NCBI GenBank assembly: GCA_021776785.1
Contig: JAJFFF010000051.1
Span: 1-64,000, forward strand
DNA: 64,000 bases
Direction of reading: 5' to 3'
Source: Planctomycetota bacterium
GTDB taxonomy: Bacteria > Planctomycetota > PLA2
Below, piece by piece: positions 41,427 to 51,615 of this stretch (its first letter is position 1; each line of letters opens with the position of its first letter). The notes below the pieces were generated by a model. The model was not told the origin of the DNA. It did not search any database and saw nothing but the letters and a program-made list of their open reading frames with translations. The position numbers and the translations under genes were made by a program.

Positions 41427-44387
41427 GTGATTGCGTTGACTGAGTCACTTGAGTACTTCGCCTGGAACCGCAAGATCGCGGACGCCTTCTTTCGACCCGA
41501 GCTCAAATCGCGGCCAGTTCGCTTGGCCGTAGATGAAGAGACGCTGAGCCAAATCGGCGGTGAGAGGGATGATCTTGCAATTGCGGTGCTTGAGGCAGCA
41601 GAGGCCCGCAAGAGCTCAACAGTTCAAGGGCTTGGATTGGAACTCTTCGGCCGTTGGAAACAAGACGTCAGCAATTGCGACTCCGTCCCGACTCCACCCT
41701 TCATCGCTGTCTTAGCACTGTATGTCCTCGCTGTGAACCATCGTGGTGGCGAGTGGAAGCCCCATGCCTACTACCACAGGCTTCACGACCTGCTTGGTAG
41801 GCCGGCGATCCGGATCAAATCGCTTGCGCAGTCTTGGCCTCTGTGGGTGGCGTTGGAGCGTTGGTCTACGCGATACAAAGCCGGATCGCTCGGCGTGTTT
41901 CGGGCGGAGTCATTTGGGAAACAGAAACATGTTGGCGTCCCGCGGCGACAGATCCTACTTGCGCCACGGGAACACGACGCCCTCAGCAAAGAGTTCTTGC
42001 GGGCCGGCCTGACTCCAGACTCCGATCCATCTGACCGGCGACTGCACGACGTTGCCAAGGCAGCCAAGCTGCTGAGCCGGACGCGACGTCTCCTCGCGAG
42101 GTGGCCAACCGACGAGGCTGCTCCCGCGTTGCTTCAGGAGATCCGAAGCCAGCTTCAAGCCTGGGATTTACGGGCACTTGAGGAAAAAGGGACGGTTGTG
42201 CGCGTCAAGCTTCCATTGCGCCTCAGTTTGGAAGCGAGGGGCCGTAGCTTCGTAGCGGCGCGCTTTGTGACAGATCTCGTGACCGGTATGACAGATTCAG
42301 ACCGTCATCTCGTTTCGACGATTCGTAGCCGCACGTCAACGGTTGCGCGTGAGTATGAGCTTGCGGCCGGAGATGGTGTGTCAGGGAAGCCCGTCGTGCT
42401 GGATGATCGCGGAGATCCAAGCTGGGCGGAGGCGGCCTCCTGGTTCGAGGCACTGCGATTCCAAGTCCGCGGGTCAAAGACCGTTTTGTGGCGCAGCAAG
42501 GCGGAGCATCGGGTCCTTCGTCCCAGCGATCGCCGGGGGCTGTTTGAAGAAGTGGATGTTCGAGACCTGTCTCAAGGGGGAGACTATCTGCTCCTCACGG
42601 AATCGAGGCACAGATACGTCCTGCCGAAGTATGTCGGCGAGTTTCTCAGCGATTGGGCCGAGTGCGACATCGCTAGCGGTGTCCTATATCGAAGGTTCCG
42701 CGCAATGGAACGGTCAGGTTCTGCAGACTTGGCACCTCGGATTCGGCTCGTCGGCGGCATACCATCTGCCGCTGGACGACGCTCGTTCCTATACTTCGGT
42801 CTGCCTGGTCTTTCGATAACGGTTCCGAGTGCAATGGCCGCTGAACCTGAAGTCGAGATCAGAGCCGTGAATGACGATAGTCGCGAGGTAGGTACGGTGG
42901 CGGCCCGCAGTGAGACTCTCGCACACGCCTCAGCCGAAGGCGGGCTTTGGGACGATAGTGAGCACGAGATTCACAGGTTCGTCATAGACGAAGTGCCGGA
43001 GTCCTGTACCCGCTGCGAGATCCGAGCATCGGTCGGCGCTGCGTCGGCGTTCGTCGCCTTTTATGTGGATCTAGAGCCAGTTACCGACGAGTTCGCGGAA
43101 CCGCTCCCGCGAGACGGATTGGGCTTGGCCAGTCGGCGCGCCGAGGCCATTTTCCAGGGGTTGTCAGTCAACAGAATGACAAGCCTGCCAACTGCACCGC
43201 TGCCGCCAGCGTCCCGCCCGATCAAGTGTGACATCGCCAAACAAGTTGACCGGACTGCTCAGCGTGTGATGGAACTAATACGCACGCGCCATCGGCTGGC
43301 CTGGAGCGAGGCCAAGCGGTTGCTGCCCGGCTGCCTGCCTCAAGATGGATCGCGCGCTGTCAGCCCCAGATACCTCGTGCACGAAGTCCAGACCCTGCAC
43401 GCACTAGGCGTTGTTGAGCTTGAACAGGACGCCAACGGAGCTATCGTTTCATTGGCCGAGCTCCCTCCGCAGATAGCACTACTTCCGCGTCTCGCGAATC
43501 GAGCGTACGAGCTACGCCTGGCCCCCTGGCTAGCTCATCAGGGTGTGCTTGTTGGTTGTTGGCTGCCTCGACAACTGTCAGCCCTCAAGCGCGCAGCCAA
43601 AAAGCACGCAGTTGACCTTCACGTCGGCCTGCGCCCGGAGCGCCCTCTCTTTGCGCCACATTCCCGAGTGCTTCTCACGACTGGTGACAACGCGATCGAC
43701 CGATTTAGTCAACTCGCCAAGCGGATTGGAGTCGGGTTCACAGGGGAGGTTCCGTTGGCATCCCAGATCGTCGCCGGGTTAAAGAACATTGAATCGCTTC
43801 TTGAATCCCAGGGCTGGACCGACGGCAAGCCAGCGGCGACGTTCATCGTCCGTTTCTTTGATCCGAGAACTCTGGGGGTTGTAGTCGAGCCCCCGACGTC
43901 GGGAGACCGGTACGTTCTCTGGGAGTGCAGATACCCAGATCGTCCCGTCTGGCGGTTCTTCCTCGTTGACACGGAAGGCAATAAGCGCCTTGAGGTCCCC
44001 GATCGTCAAGTCGCGCGCTGGTTCGTAAGGCGTCGGGCGATGCCCGATGCCCCCATTCCTGGAATGGAGCACGATGTCTTCGTTCCGATTGAATTGCGCT
44101 TCCCTCCGATACTGGAGCGTGCGCTTGTTCTCAGCTCTGGCCGAACTGCGGTACTGCGCCGGTACAGACAAGGATCCCCATTCAAAGTAGCGGGCGTCAG
44201 TGAGCACTTCGGCATCCCAGCGCCGCCTGAGGAATCAGTCGATTGGATGAGCTTTCGGGGGAGGTGCACCGGGAATTTCTGTATGTACAGTGGGGCGTAC
44301 GGGACACAGGCCTGGCCAAAAGGTGCCCGCTTGCCGATGCTGGGCGTCCATGTCAAAGCGGTCAGTCAAGCAGGATTGGAGGGCTGA
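41427..44387 (+). CDS. Large unknown protein of a Druantia type II-like system (DruF-like candidate)
   Basis: 986 aa from GTG 41427. I recognise no enzymatic motif. It begins MIALTESLEYFAWNRKIADAFF. There are beta-rich stretches in the middle (ALRFQVRGSKTVLWRSKAEHRV, LLTESRHRYVLPKYVGEFL) and a helix-turn-helix-like segment near residue 620 (VMELIRTRHRLAWSEAKRLLPG). It directly precedes the giant helicase gene (4-nt gap), followed by a PD-(D/E)xK nuclease and a C5 methyltransferase. Druantia type II systems contain DruM (methyltransferase), DruF, DruG and DruE (DUF1998 helicase); by size and place this would be DruF. That assignment is by context. Codon use is less GC-biased than in flanking chromosomal genes, consistent with transfer. 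Confidence 0.6.
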   Translation: MIALTESLEYFAWNRKIADAFFRPELKSRPVRLAVDEETLSQIGGERDDLAIAVLEAAEARKSSTVQGLGLELFGRWKQDVSNCDSVPTPPFIAVLALYVLAVNHRGGEWKPHAYYHRLHDLLGRPAIRIKSLAQSWPLWVALERWSTRYKAGSLGVFRAESFGKQKHVGVPRRQILLAPREHDALSKEFLRAGLTPDSDPSDRRLHDVAKAAKLLSRTRRLLARWPTDEAAPALLQEIRSQLQAWDLRALEEKGTVVRVKLPLRLSLEARGRSFVAARFVTDLVTGMTDSDRHLVSTIRSRTSTVAREYELAAGDGVSGKPVVLDDRGDPSWAEAASWFEALRFQVRGSKTVLWRSKAEHRVLRPSDRRGLFEEVDVRDLSQGGDYLLLTESRHRYVLPKYVGEFLSDWAECDIASGVLYRRFRAMERSGSADLAPRIRLVGGIPSAAGRRSFLYFGLPGLSITVPSAMAAEPEVEIRAVNDDSREVGTVAARSETLAHASAEGGLWDDSEHEIHRFVIDEVPESCTRCEIRASVGAASAFVAFYVDLEPVTDEFAEPLPRDGLGLASRRAEAIFQGLSVNRMTSLPTAPLPPASRPIKCDIAKQVDRTAQRVMELIRTRHRLAWSEAKRLLPGCLPQDGSRAVSPRYLVHEVQTLHALGVVELEQDANGAIVSLAELPPQIALLPRLANRAYELRLAPWLAHQGVLVGCWLPRQLSALKRAAKKHAVDLHVGLRPERPLFAPHSRVLLTTGDNAIDRFSQLAKRIGVGFTGEVPLASQIVAGLKNIESLLESQGWTDGKPAATFIVRFFDPRTLGVVVEPPTSGDRYVLWECRYPDRPVWRFFLVDTEGNKRLEVPDRQVARWFVRRRAMPDAPIPGMEHDVFVPIELRFPPILERALVLSSGRTAVLRRYRQGSPFKVAGVSEHFGIPAPPEESVDWMSFRGRCTGNFCMYSGAYGTQAWPKGARLPMLGVHVKAVSQAGLEG

Positions 44388-44391
44388 GTAG

Positions 44392-47300
44392 GTGGCGAAA
44401 CTAGTCGATCCGTTAGGGCCGGTCGATCACATCCGTGACGATCTAATCAAGTACATTGAGACCGCTTTCGGTACTCGGTTCGACAGCTTTGATATCGAGA
44501 GACGTTCTCTCTTGGAGGTGGCGGGAACGCTCGCAACCGATCCAATTGTCGAGTTGCTTCCTGGGTATGTGACTGACCGACCTATTCGCCAGTTGCGTGC
44601 TACCGACCTTCCTGGCATGTCCGATGAGGCGATCGATCTGTTCAAGGCCGTTGTCGCCGCCGAAGGGGGTCTATGTCCGGAATGGGATCTTTTCGAGCAT
44701 CAGTGCGAGATGCTGCGGGAGTCTCTCGCTGGTCGTCCCTGCGTGATCACGTCAGGTACCGGATCTGGAAAAACGGAGTCGTTTCTCTTGCCGATCTTCG
44801 CAGGGCTTGTTCGCGAAGCGGCCGGTTGGGACCCGGTTCCTAATCCCAGCCGTGATGAGTGGGAGGGTCTGCTCCCGGGCCGGTCAATACCCAAGGGCAA
44901 TCGCCGCGAACTAAGAGGAGAGACCGATGTTCACGAGCCCGCAGTTCGTGCGCTGATTCTCTATCCCATGAACGCTTTGGTCGAAGATCAGTTGACGCGC
45001 CTGCGGTCGTCGCTGGACAGTGCTGGGGTGCGAAGCGTATTGGATGCCCGACTTGGAAAGCATCGGTTCTACTTCGGAAGATTCAATGGATCAACACCAG
45101 TCGCAGGTCATCCGCGCAGGCCGGACGGAAAGGCGAACAGCCAGAAGCGATCAGAGCTCCGGCAGAAGACCCGTGCCTCCTACGAGCTCTCGCAGAGGAT
45201 CGAAGAATATGTCCGAGTGAACCCGGACCAGTTAAGCCATTCGGAGCTCCTTGAGGTCCGAAGCTTTTTCCCGCGAGTAGCTTTTGACTCCGCTGAGATG
45301 CTCCACCGATGGGAGATGCAACAGACGCCTCCAGATATCTTGATCACCAACTACAGCATGCTCCAGACGATGCTCATGCGGCACGCCGACGATGCGCTTG
45401 GCGGTGATCTGGGGGATGGGGACATCTTCCAGCAAACGCGGGACTGGCTCCAGCGCAGCCCCGAGAACAGGTTTCATCTTGTCGTCGACGAACTGCATCT
45501 CAACCGAGGGGCGGCGGGAACCGAGACCGCGTACCTTTTGCGCCTTTTGATGGACCGACTTGGCTTGCACCCAGATCACCCCCAGCTCCGTATCTTGGCT
45601 TCGAGTGCATCGCTAGTCACCGAGCCACTTGAAAATCTCCGGAAAAGCCAATCGTTCTTGTCCAGCCTTTGGGGCGTTAAGGACAGCGCCACATTCCGGA
45701 TCATAGGTGGCACGTTGCGCCGCCATCCTCAAAAGGGAGAGAGAGCCCCCTTGCCGGGTGCCGCACTAGCCAATCTTGGCTGTGCGCTTCGAGCAGACGG
45801 CAGCCTAGATGTCAGTTCGGAACTGGTTGATCGAGTCGCAAAGGAGTTCGACGTCGATATCCACATCCAGTCAAAGGTGTCGTCGCTGGTTCGCGGGCTC
45901 ATCACAGACTGGGATCTTTGCGGACGAATGGAGGCCGCGTTCGGCCTTGAAAACGGCGATGCGCGTCCCACAAAACTAGCCAACTTGGCGCAAGCGCCCA
46001 CTCTCTTCGCATACCAAGAGAGCCGCGATGACGCGCTCCGCGGACTGCTATCCCTGCTGCACGCCGCAGAAAATGCTGACGACAACGTCTTGGCCCAACT
46101 CCCCCGGTTTCGCGTCCACGCTTTCTTCCGGAATCTGGAGGGGTTGTGGGCAACGGCGCGACCGGCAGATGGTGAAGGGCGCACGTTCAACGAGCTGCGG
46201 GTTGAGCCCATGGCAGTGACGGATCCGCCCGAGCGCTCGCGCCTTCTCGAACTCCTTTATTGCGAACATTGCGGAACGGTGCTTTTCGCGGGTGGCCGCC
46301 TCGGGCGCGAGGTTGAAGGAGTTATGGGACCGGAGATCGCTGGCTGGGAGCTAACTGTGATTGAGCCAGATCCGGATCGCCTACCCTTTCGCTCGGACTC
46401 AGAGTTGACGGAGTTCAAGTCCCACGGCGACTTAGTCGTGTTCTGGCCTGGAAAAGACCTCCATTCGATCGCGCAGCGGTGGACGCAATTTGACATGCAC
46501 GAGCTGGCTCGGGTGGGCGGACGCCATTGGGAATTACCTGCCCCGCGAGCGACGTTCGAGTGCGAGTGGAGGCGCGCTTCGCTCCACCCCTCGACAGGGT
46601 TTGTTCACGACGGCGCAACTCAGGCTGGCGAGATCGAGGGTTTTCTCTATTCCCTTACTCGTGCCGAAGCCGCAAGTCTTCACGGGTACGTTCCGAAAGC
46701 GGAGCAGGTTTCCGGCCTGCCGTGCCTTTGCCCCGCTTGTGGCGCGGACCACTCTGACCGGATACGCAAGAGCCCTCTTCGTAACTTCCGCCCTGGCCTC
46801 AATCAGATTGCACAGGTCCTTGCTCGTGCGGCACGCGTGGGACTGGAACCCATGACCGGTCACCAAAGCCGGGCAACGAAGATGGTTGCGTTCTCAGACT
46901 CACGCGAGCAGGCCGCCGTTGTCGCAGCCCAGGTGCAGCTTCGCCAGTACGAGGATTGCGCACGCCGGATCATTGCCGGGTACCTACGCCAGAGGAAGCG
47001 TGAGGCTCGGCTTGAATCTTACATACTCAAAGAACTCAATTCTGGAGCCCGTCCGCAGGACGTCCTTCGTCGGTTCCCTGATGCTGAGGGCGCGGTAAAG
47101 CGGATCAACCGCTGGCGGAGAGACATAGATGACGCGCTCGATCCTCTGTTGGTCACCCAGGCGACCGCCGGCTTGGCGCTGATAGGTGGGCCGGTAAGCA
47201 TTCGGCTCCAGGATCTACTCCTTGAAACGGACTTTCCGAGGCCTTGCCATTTCTTGGCGGAGTGTTTGGCGGTTGGCCTGAATCCGGTGGGCCCCTCCGA

Positions 47301-50300
47301 GTGGGGGCGGTCTTTCTCTGACCAGTACCACTGGACTGCGCTCTTCGACAAGGGGGAAGATGGGAGATGGCATTGGACCCCGGAGGCCCGTGAGGGAGGT
47401 GAACTCTGGGGGCGTCGCGAGCGATGGCTGGTCGCTCAAGATGCCGTGCTTCGCTTTCGACTCATGGAATTGGTGTTCAGCCGGAGTTACTTCGGGCTTG
47501 AGTCTATGGGAGTCGCGCGGGCAGCGCTCCCAAGAGCCGGAGAAGCTGCCGCCTTGATTGCTCAAGGGGCCGCACGACTAGGCATCCGGGAAGCGAAGCT
47601 CCGGTCAGCGTGTGAGGGCTTCTTGGAGTTGTTGGCTTCGCAGCTTTATCGCCGTTACCCATCGAACCCCCAACGTAGTCAGGCAGATGCCGGTTGGGCG
47701 AAGAGGGGCGCTGCGGAAATAGGCGTTCCCGTGTCCGGGAAGGAGAAAAGGAAGAAGGCGTTGGCTCGTCTCTTTGTGCATCGGGCCGCAGCTTCGCTTG
47801 GCGTCGAGCAAATGGAGCTTGCACGAGCCATCTTCGCGGCGCTGAATGCCGCGAATCACAACGACTTGATCGTGCATTTCTCGCAGCTGGAGGTGGTTGT
47901 CGTGGACGATGACGCGCCCGTCCTTCGTTGCGAGAATTGTCGTCGCCCCCACTTGGATGTTGGTGCGAAAGTCTGTGTAGCATGCGCTCATCCCTCGCTT
48001 CGCGAGTCCGGGGAGTCGGCTGGTGAGCTTCGCTTGCGGCACTTCTACGCACCTCCCGTCTCGAACGACCTCGGTGTGCGGCGCCTGGCGTGTGAAGAAC
48101 TTACGGGCCAGACCGACGACCCTCTCTTTCGGCAGCGCCGCTTCCGGAACGTACTCTTGGGAGGCGAGCCGTCGGCTGATCCGGTTTCGCACGGTGTGGT
48201 TCCTGAGTTTGATAGCGTGGACTTCCTTAGCGTGACGACCACGATGGAAGTTGGTGTGGATATCGGCTCTCTTAGTTCGGTGCTGCTGGCGAATGTCCCT
48301 CCGGAACGATTCAACTATCAACAGAGAGTAGGCCGTGCCGGGCGAAAGGGACAACGCTTCGCCTATGCATTTACTCTCTGCCGGAATACCTCACATGACT
48401 CCTTCTACTTCAAGGAGCCAGAGCGGATTACAGGGGACTCGCCGCCGATACCGTTCCTCGCGATGGACCGCGAGGAGATTGCGCGTCGCGTTCTGGCGAA
48501 GGAAGTATTGCGGAGGGCATTCTGGGCTGTGGGTGCGCGGTGGCACACACTTACGAGCTCAGATACGCATGGCGAGTTCTGTGATTTGTCTGCATGGAAG
48601 AGCTCCTACCGCCAGAGGCTCCTCGACTGGATCGCCGCCTCATCGGACCAGATCGCTTCCGTCTCGCGGACGATTGTGCGTTCCTCACCTCTCAATCGGG
48701 GAAGACTACAGCGCTGGGTCGAGGAGGACATGATTGCGCAGATCGACGAGGCGGTATCTCGTGAAACGCGTCCAGATCTGGCTTTGGGCGAAGTTCTTGC
48801 GGAGGGAGGATTGCTGCCAATGTTGGGTATGCCAACCCGGGTGCGGTTTCTATATCTCGATCTGACAGAGCAGGATTGGAGTAGTTCTTCGTCAGGCCAG
48901 AGCAGCATCGACCGTGACCTGGAACTTGCGATTACCGAGTTCGCGCCGGGGAGCAGACGAGTAAAGGACAAGCTCATCTATCAATGCAACGGATTCACTC
49001 CCTCGCTCCGATGGGATCGATCTTCCGGCCGTGGCCAGTGGGTTCCGACGGGAGATGCCCTGGAGCAGCATCGAAAGCTACTTTGGTGTCCCGAATGTCA
49101 GCACTTCTCCATAGAGGATGATAGTGCAAGCCCGACTGGTTGTCCGACTTGCGGCTGCCCCGTCGGCGATGATCACGGGACCTGCCTCTTCTGCGACGCC
49201 TACTCTCCAGCTGCGTTTCGAGTAGTGAATGAGAGGTCTGCTCCTGTAGGTGAGGACGATACCCATGGCCAGACGTCTAGGTCGTATCTCGCCGTTCCAT
49301 CGGAACAGTTCGGCCAACCTAAGCAGGTCGCGAACTCTATTATTGAGTCGGGTGTGCCGGAAGTGTATCGGCTCAACGATTGCCGCCGAGGGCTCTTCAG
49401 GGTGAAGCGAGCCGCTGGAAGGGAGCGCCCGATCGCTCAAGGTAGACCCAATAGCCATGGCCCGTGGACTGACCAATACATAGCTGACGCCACCGCGCCG
49501 CAGCCTTTCGTGATCTATGCAAGCAAGCGCACCGACGTCATTCGAATTCGACATGCGCGGTTGCCGGCGGGCATCCAGCTCGATCCAATTCTGGGTGGCT
49601 CATCGGCTAGAGCTGCGTTCTATTCAGCAGCGGAACTCCTGCGTCGCGCGTGGACGATTGAGCTGGACATCGATCCCGACGAACTCGATATTCCTCCTAT
49701 CACTGTGATGCCAATCTCGGATGATCCGGTGCGGCGCCAAGGGGTCCTGGTGCTCGCGGATCATCACGCGAACGGCGCGGGATTTGTGTCAGAACTCGAA
49801 CGAAGGTGGCCCGAATTCCTCCCTCGTCTTCTTTCTGGCGACACGAAGTACTCGAACCGAGTCCTCGACTCAGTGGAGCACGTAAGTGAGTGCGATCGCG
49901 CGTGCTATGTCTGTTTGCGCGGGTATCGCAATCGGTTCATAGACGGTTTGTTGGACTGGAGATTGGGATACGATGTGCTGCGACTTCTGGCCGAGGATTC
50001 CTACTTTGTTGGCCTCAATGGCAGCTTCAATGAGTCTCCATCGCTGCGAGGTTGGCGAGAAGCGGCGAGCGTTGCGGTCGAGAACTTCGCGTCTCTTGCT
50101 AGTGATGAAGACGAGATCGCATACGAAGCCGTGGTTGATGCGGCGTTGCCGGCAATCAAGCGCATCGACGGTGACGATGTGCGGTTCGTCGTCGTACGAC
50201 ATCCTCTCTGGTCTGGTTTCGGCGGGCGCGCGGGCAACATTCTCGACCAAACAGTTGTGAGCTTGGAAACGCAGGGCGTTCGTCCCCATTCGACGATACT

Positions 50301-50397
50301 CATCGATGATTTCACATTGCGTCATCGCCCGACTCGCGCCAAACACCTGATAGAAGCGGCAGCAACTCGTGCCATGGCCGACGAATCTGATGGATGA
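44392..50397 (+). CDS. druE: Giant DEAD/DEAH helicase with C-terminal DUF1998 (DruE-like)
   Basis: 2001 aa from GTG 44392 (GGAGGG 11 nt upstream, overlapping the previous stop region). Helicase core: FEHQCEMLRESLAGRPCVITSGTG ending in Walker A SGTGSGKTES (~121-130), motif Ia LYPMNALVEDQL, motif II VVDELHLNRG (DELH, ~366), motif III SSAS, then a long insertion, and motifs V-VI TTMEVGVDIGSL ... RVGRAGRKGQ (~1310-1320). Several zinc knuckles are visible: CEHCG, CPACG, CENC...CVAC, CPEC...CPTCGC...CLFC and the DUF1998 signature CDRACYVCLRGYRNRF (~1834). Size and the helicase-plus-DUF1998 layout match DruE of Druantia anti-phage systems; DISARM and Dpd helicases are related but shorter. It probably translocates on phage DNA. 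Confidence 0.82.
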   Translation: MAKLVDPLGPVDHIRDDLIKYIETAFGTRFDSFDIERRSLLEVAGTLATDPIVELLPGYVTDRPIRQLRATDLPGMSDEAIDLFKAVVAAEGGLCPEWDLFEHQCEMLRESLAGRPCVITSGTGSGKTESFLLPIFAGLVREAAGWDPVPNPSRDEWEGLLPGRSIPKGNRRELRGETDVHEPAVRALILYPMNALVEDQLTRLRSSLDSAGVRSVLDARLGKHRFYFGRFNGSTPVAGHPRRPDGKANSQKRSELRQKTRASYELSQRIEEYVRVNPDQLSHSELLEVRSFFPRVAFDSAEMLHRWEMQQTPPDILITNYSMLQTMLMRHADDALGGDLGDGDIFQQTRDWLQRSPENRFHLVVDELHLNRGAAGTETAYLLRLLMDRLGLHPDHPQLRILASSASLVTEPLENLRKSQSFLSSLWGVKDSATFRIIGGTLRRHPQKGERAPLPGAALANLGCALRADGSLDVSSELVDRVAKEFDVDIHIQSKVSSLVRGLITDWDLCGRMEAAFGLENGDARPTKLANLAQAPTLFAYQESRDDALRGLLSLLHAAENADDNVLAQLPRFRVHAFFRNLEGLWATARPADGEGRTFNELRVEPMAVTDPPERSRLLELLYCEHCGTVLFAGGRLGREVEGVMGPEIAGWELTVIEPDPDRLPFRSDSELTEFKSHGDLVVFWPGKDLHSIAQRWTQFDMHELARVGGRHWELPAPRATFECEWRRASLHPSTGFVHDGATQAGEIEGFLYSLTRAEAASLHGYVPKAEQVSGLPCLCPACGADHSDRIRKSPLRNFRPGLNQIAQVLARAARVGLEPMTGHQSRATKMVAFSDSREQAAVVAAQVQLRQYEDCARRIIAGYLRQRKREARLESYILKELNSGARPQDVLRRFPDAEGAVKRINRWRRDIDDALDPLLVTQATAGLALIGGPVSIRLQDLLLETDFPRPCHFLAECLAVGLNPVGPSEWGRSFSDQYHWTALFDKGEDGRWHWTPEAREGGELWGRRERWLVAQDAVLRFRLMELVFSRSYFGLESMGVARAALPRAGEAAALIAQGAARLGIREAKLRSACEGFLELLASQLYRRYPSNPQRSQADAGWAKRGAAEIGVPVSGKEKRKKALARLFVHRAAASLGVEQMELARAIFAALNAANHNDLIVHFSQLEVVVVDDDAPVLRCENCRRPHLDVGAKVCVACAHPSLRESGESAGELRLRHFYAPPVSNDLGVRRLACEELTGQTDDPLFRQRRFRNVLLGGEPSADPVSHGVVPEFDSVDFLSVTTTMEVGVDIGSLSSVLLANVPPERFNYQQRVGRAGRKGQRFAYAFTLCRNTSHDSFYFKEPERITGDSPPIPFLAMDREEIARRVLAKEVLRRAFWAVGARWHTLTSSDTHGEFCDLSAWKSSYRQRLLDWIAASSDQIASVSRTIVRSSPLNRGRLQRWVEEDMIAQIDEAVSRETRPDLALGEVLAEGGLLPMLGMPTRVRFLYLDLTEQDWSSSSSGQSSIDRDLELAITEFAPGSRRVKDKLIYQCNGFTPSLRWDRSSGRGQWVPTGDALEQHRKLLWCPECQHFSIEDDSASPTGCPTCGCPVGDDHGTCLFCDAYSPAAFRVVNERSAPVGEDDTHGQTSRSYLAVPSEQFGQPKQVANSIIESGVPEVYRLNDCRRGLFRVKRAAGRERPIAQGRPNSHGPWTDQYIADATAPQPFVIYASKRTDVIRIRHARLPAGIQLDPILGGSSARAAFYSAAELLRRAWTIELDIDPDELDIPPITVMPISDDPVRRQGVLVLADHHANGAGFVSELERRWPEFLPRLLSGDTKYSNRVLDSVEHVSECDRACYVCLRGYRNRFIDGLLDWRLGYDVLRLLAEDSYFVGLNGSFNESPSLRGWREAASVAVENFASLASDEDEIAYEAVVDAALPAIKRIDGDDVRFVVVRHPLWSGFGGRAGNILDQTVVSLETQGVRPHSTILIDDFTLRHRPTRAKHLIEAAATRAMADESDG

Positions 50398-51571
50398 CCC
50401 CCAGGTTGTGACGACCGTATCCGCTCCGGATCGGATCTCTCCCGGTCAAGTAGAGATGGCGGAGGACTGCCCGCTGCAGCTCGCCCTCAACGCGACGATT
50501 CCGGAAAACTCGCGATCACTGCCAAGCTCTTCGCCCGCCCGCTACGTTGGCACTGCCTTCCATGGTGTCATCGAGTCGGCTCGAAGAGGCGACGGCGGGA
50601 ACCCGCCATCGCGAGTACAGCTGGAAGAGATTTGGAGCCAGCAGATCGCCAAAGTAGAAGATCAGGCGCGTGATAACGGGGACGCATGTTGGCTCCCTCT
50701 GTCCCGATCCTACGGCCTCCTTGAGCGCGTGCGGCTCTCCGCCGTTCAGCTGGCTCTTAGCCAGCGCGTCTATGGCAACGCGGGTCAGAGCGGCGAAATC
50801 GGCACGACCGAGACCCGGCTTGAAAGCAGCGATGGATTGGTCGCGGGGAGAATAGATGCCATCGATCGGTCGGACGGCTCGATTGTGCTTCAGGATTTCA
50901 AGTCGGGTGTAGTGGCCGACCCATCTGGGCAGCCAATCGGGGCGCACACAACTCAGATGCTGTTGTACGCCGCTTTGCACCACGAGGTCTGTGGAATCTG
51001 GCCGTCTCGGCTAGAGCTAGTCGACCGGACAGGACGGGTTCTCGAAGTAAGCTTCACGCCAGACGATGCAATGCGAGCGCTCGATTCAGCGAAGGCCCTA
51101 CTCCGCGGCGTGGTGAGTGTTATTGGCACGGGCAAGTCGCTCAGTGATTCCGAGGTCGGGGGACTGGCTCGTCCGACTCTGGACACGTGTCGATTCTGTC
51201 GCCACCGGCCAGTGTGCGCCCGCTATCTTGCCGATTTGGGTGCAGAGGGTACCAAAGTGCAGGGTCGATCGCGGTTCTCGCCTGTGGATGCAATCGGCAC
51301 TGTCACCGCCGCTGGCAGCATGCGAGGCAACCGTGCGTGGATTACTTTCGAGCACGCCGGAACCACGCGGACTATTCGGGGTTGCACGCGGCATGGGCGG
51401 TACATTGACGCGGACGGCACTCAAGCTGCCACGGCACTTCCCGGTGCCGGCACGCGCATTGCTGTTTTCAACGGACATCCGAGGCGCAGTCTAGAGTCAT
51501 TCCCCGAAGCCACAATGCTCGTTGCCGGCCCGAACGTCCGTGTGTACACCCTCATGGAGGACGGGGAATAG
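50390..51571 (+). CDS. Cas4/RecB-like PD-(D/E)xK nuclease with Cys cluster (DruG-like candidate)
   Basis: 393 aa; ATG 50390 overlaps the helicase stop by 8 nt (GTG 50369 is an alternative). AEDCPLQLAL (Cys20) and CRFCRHRPVC (Cys ~267, 270, 276) give the four cysteines that hold a 4Fe-4S cluster in Cas4/AddB nucleases. The core GRIDAIDRSDGSIVLQDFKSG provides the Asp of G-x-I-D and the D-x-K pair (~154, ~169-171), and TTQMLLYAALHHEV is the Q-x-x-x-Y motif IV. The C-terminal ~100 residues form a small beta-rich domain. It would cut DNA unwound by the helicase. In the Druantia type II frame it would be DruG (context-based). Confidence 0.75.
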   Translation: MDDPQVVTTVSAPDRISPGQVEMAEDCPLQLALNATIPENSRSLPSSSPARYVGTAFHGVIESARRGDGGNPPSRVQLEEIWSQQIAKVEDQARDNGDACWLPLSRSYGLLERVRLSAVQLALSQRVYGNAGQSGEIGTTETRLESSDGLVAGRIDAIDRSDGSIVLQDFKSGVVADPSGQPIGAHTTQMLLYAALHHEVCGIWPSRLELVDRTGRVLEVSFTPDDAMRALDSAKALLRGVVSVIGTGKSLSDSEVGGLARPTLDTCRFCRHRPVCARYLADLGAEGTKVQGRSRFSPVDAIGTVTAAGSMRGNRAWITFEHAGTTRTIRGCTRHGRYIDADGTQAATALPGAGTRIAVFNGHPRRSLESFPEATMLVAGPNVRVYTLMEDGE

Positions 51572-51615
51572 TATCCAACGAGAAGTTGGGTTGGGCCGTT
51601 GCCTATACTCTCGTT

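Noticed and set aside
44392-50397. Assignment of the giant helicase to DISARM (DrmA/DrmB) or the Dpd system
   Set aside because: Helicase and DUF1998 are in one 2001-aa polypeptide and no DrmC phospholipase-D protein or deazaguanine-insertion gene is nearby; DruE fits better.
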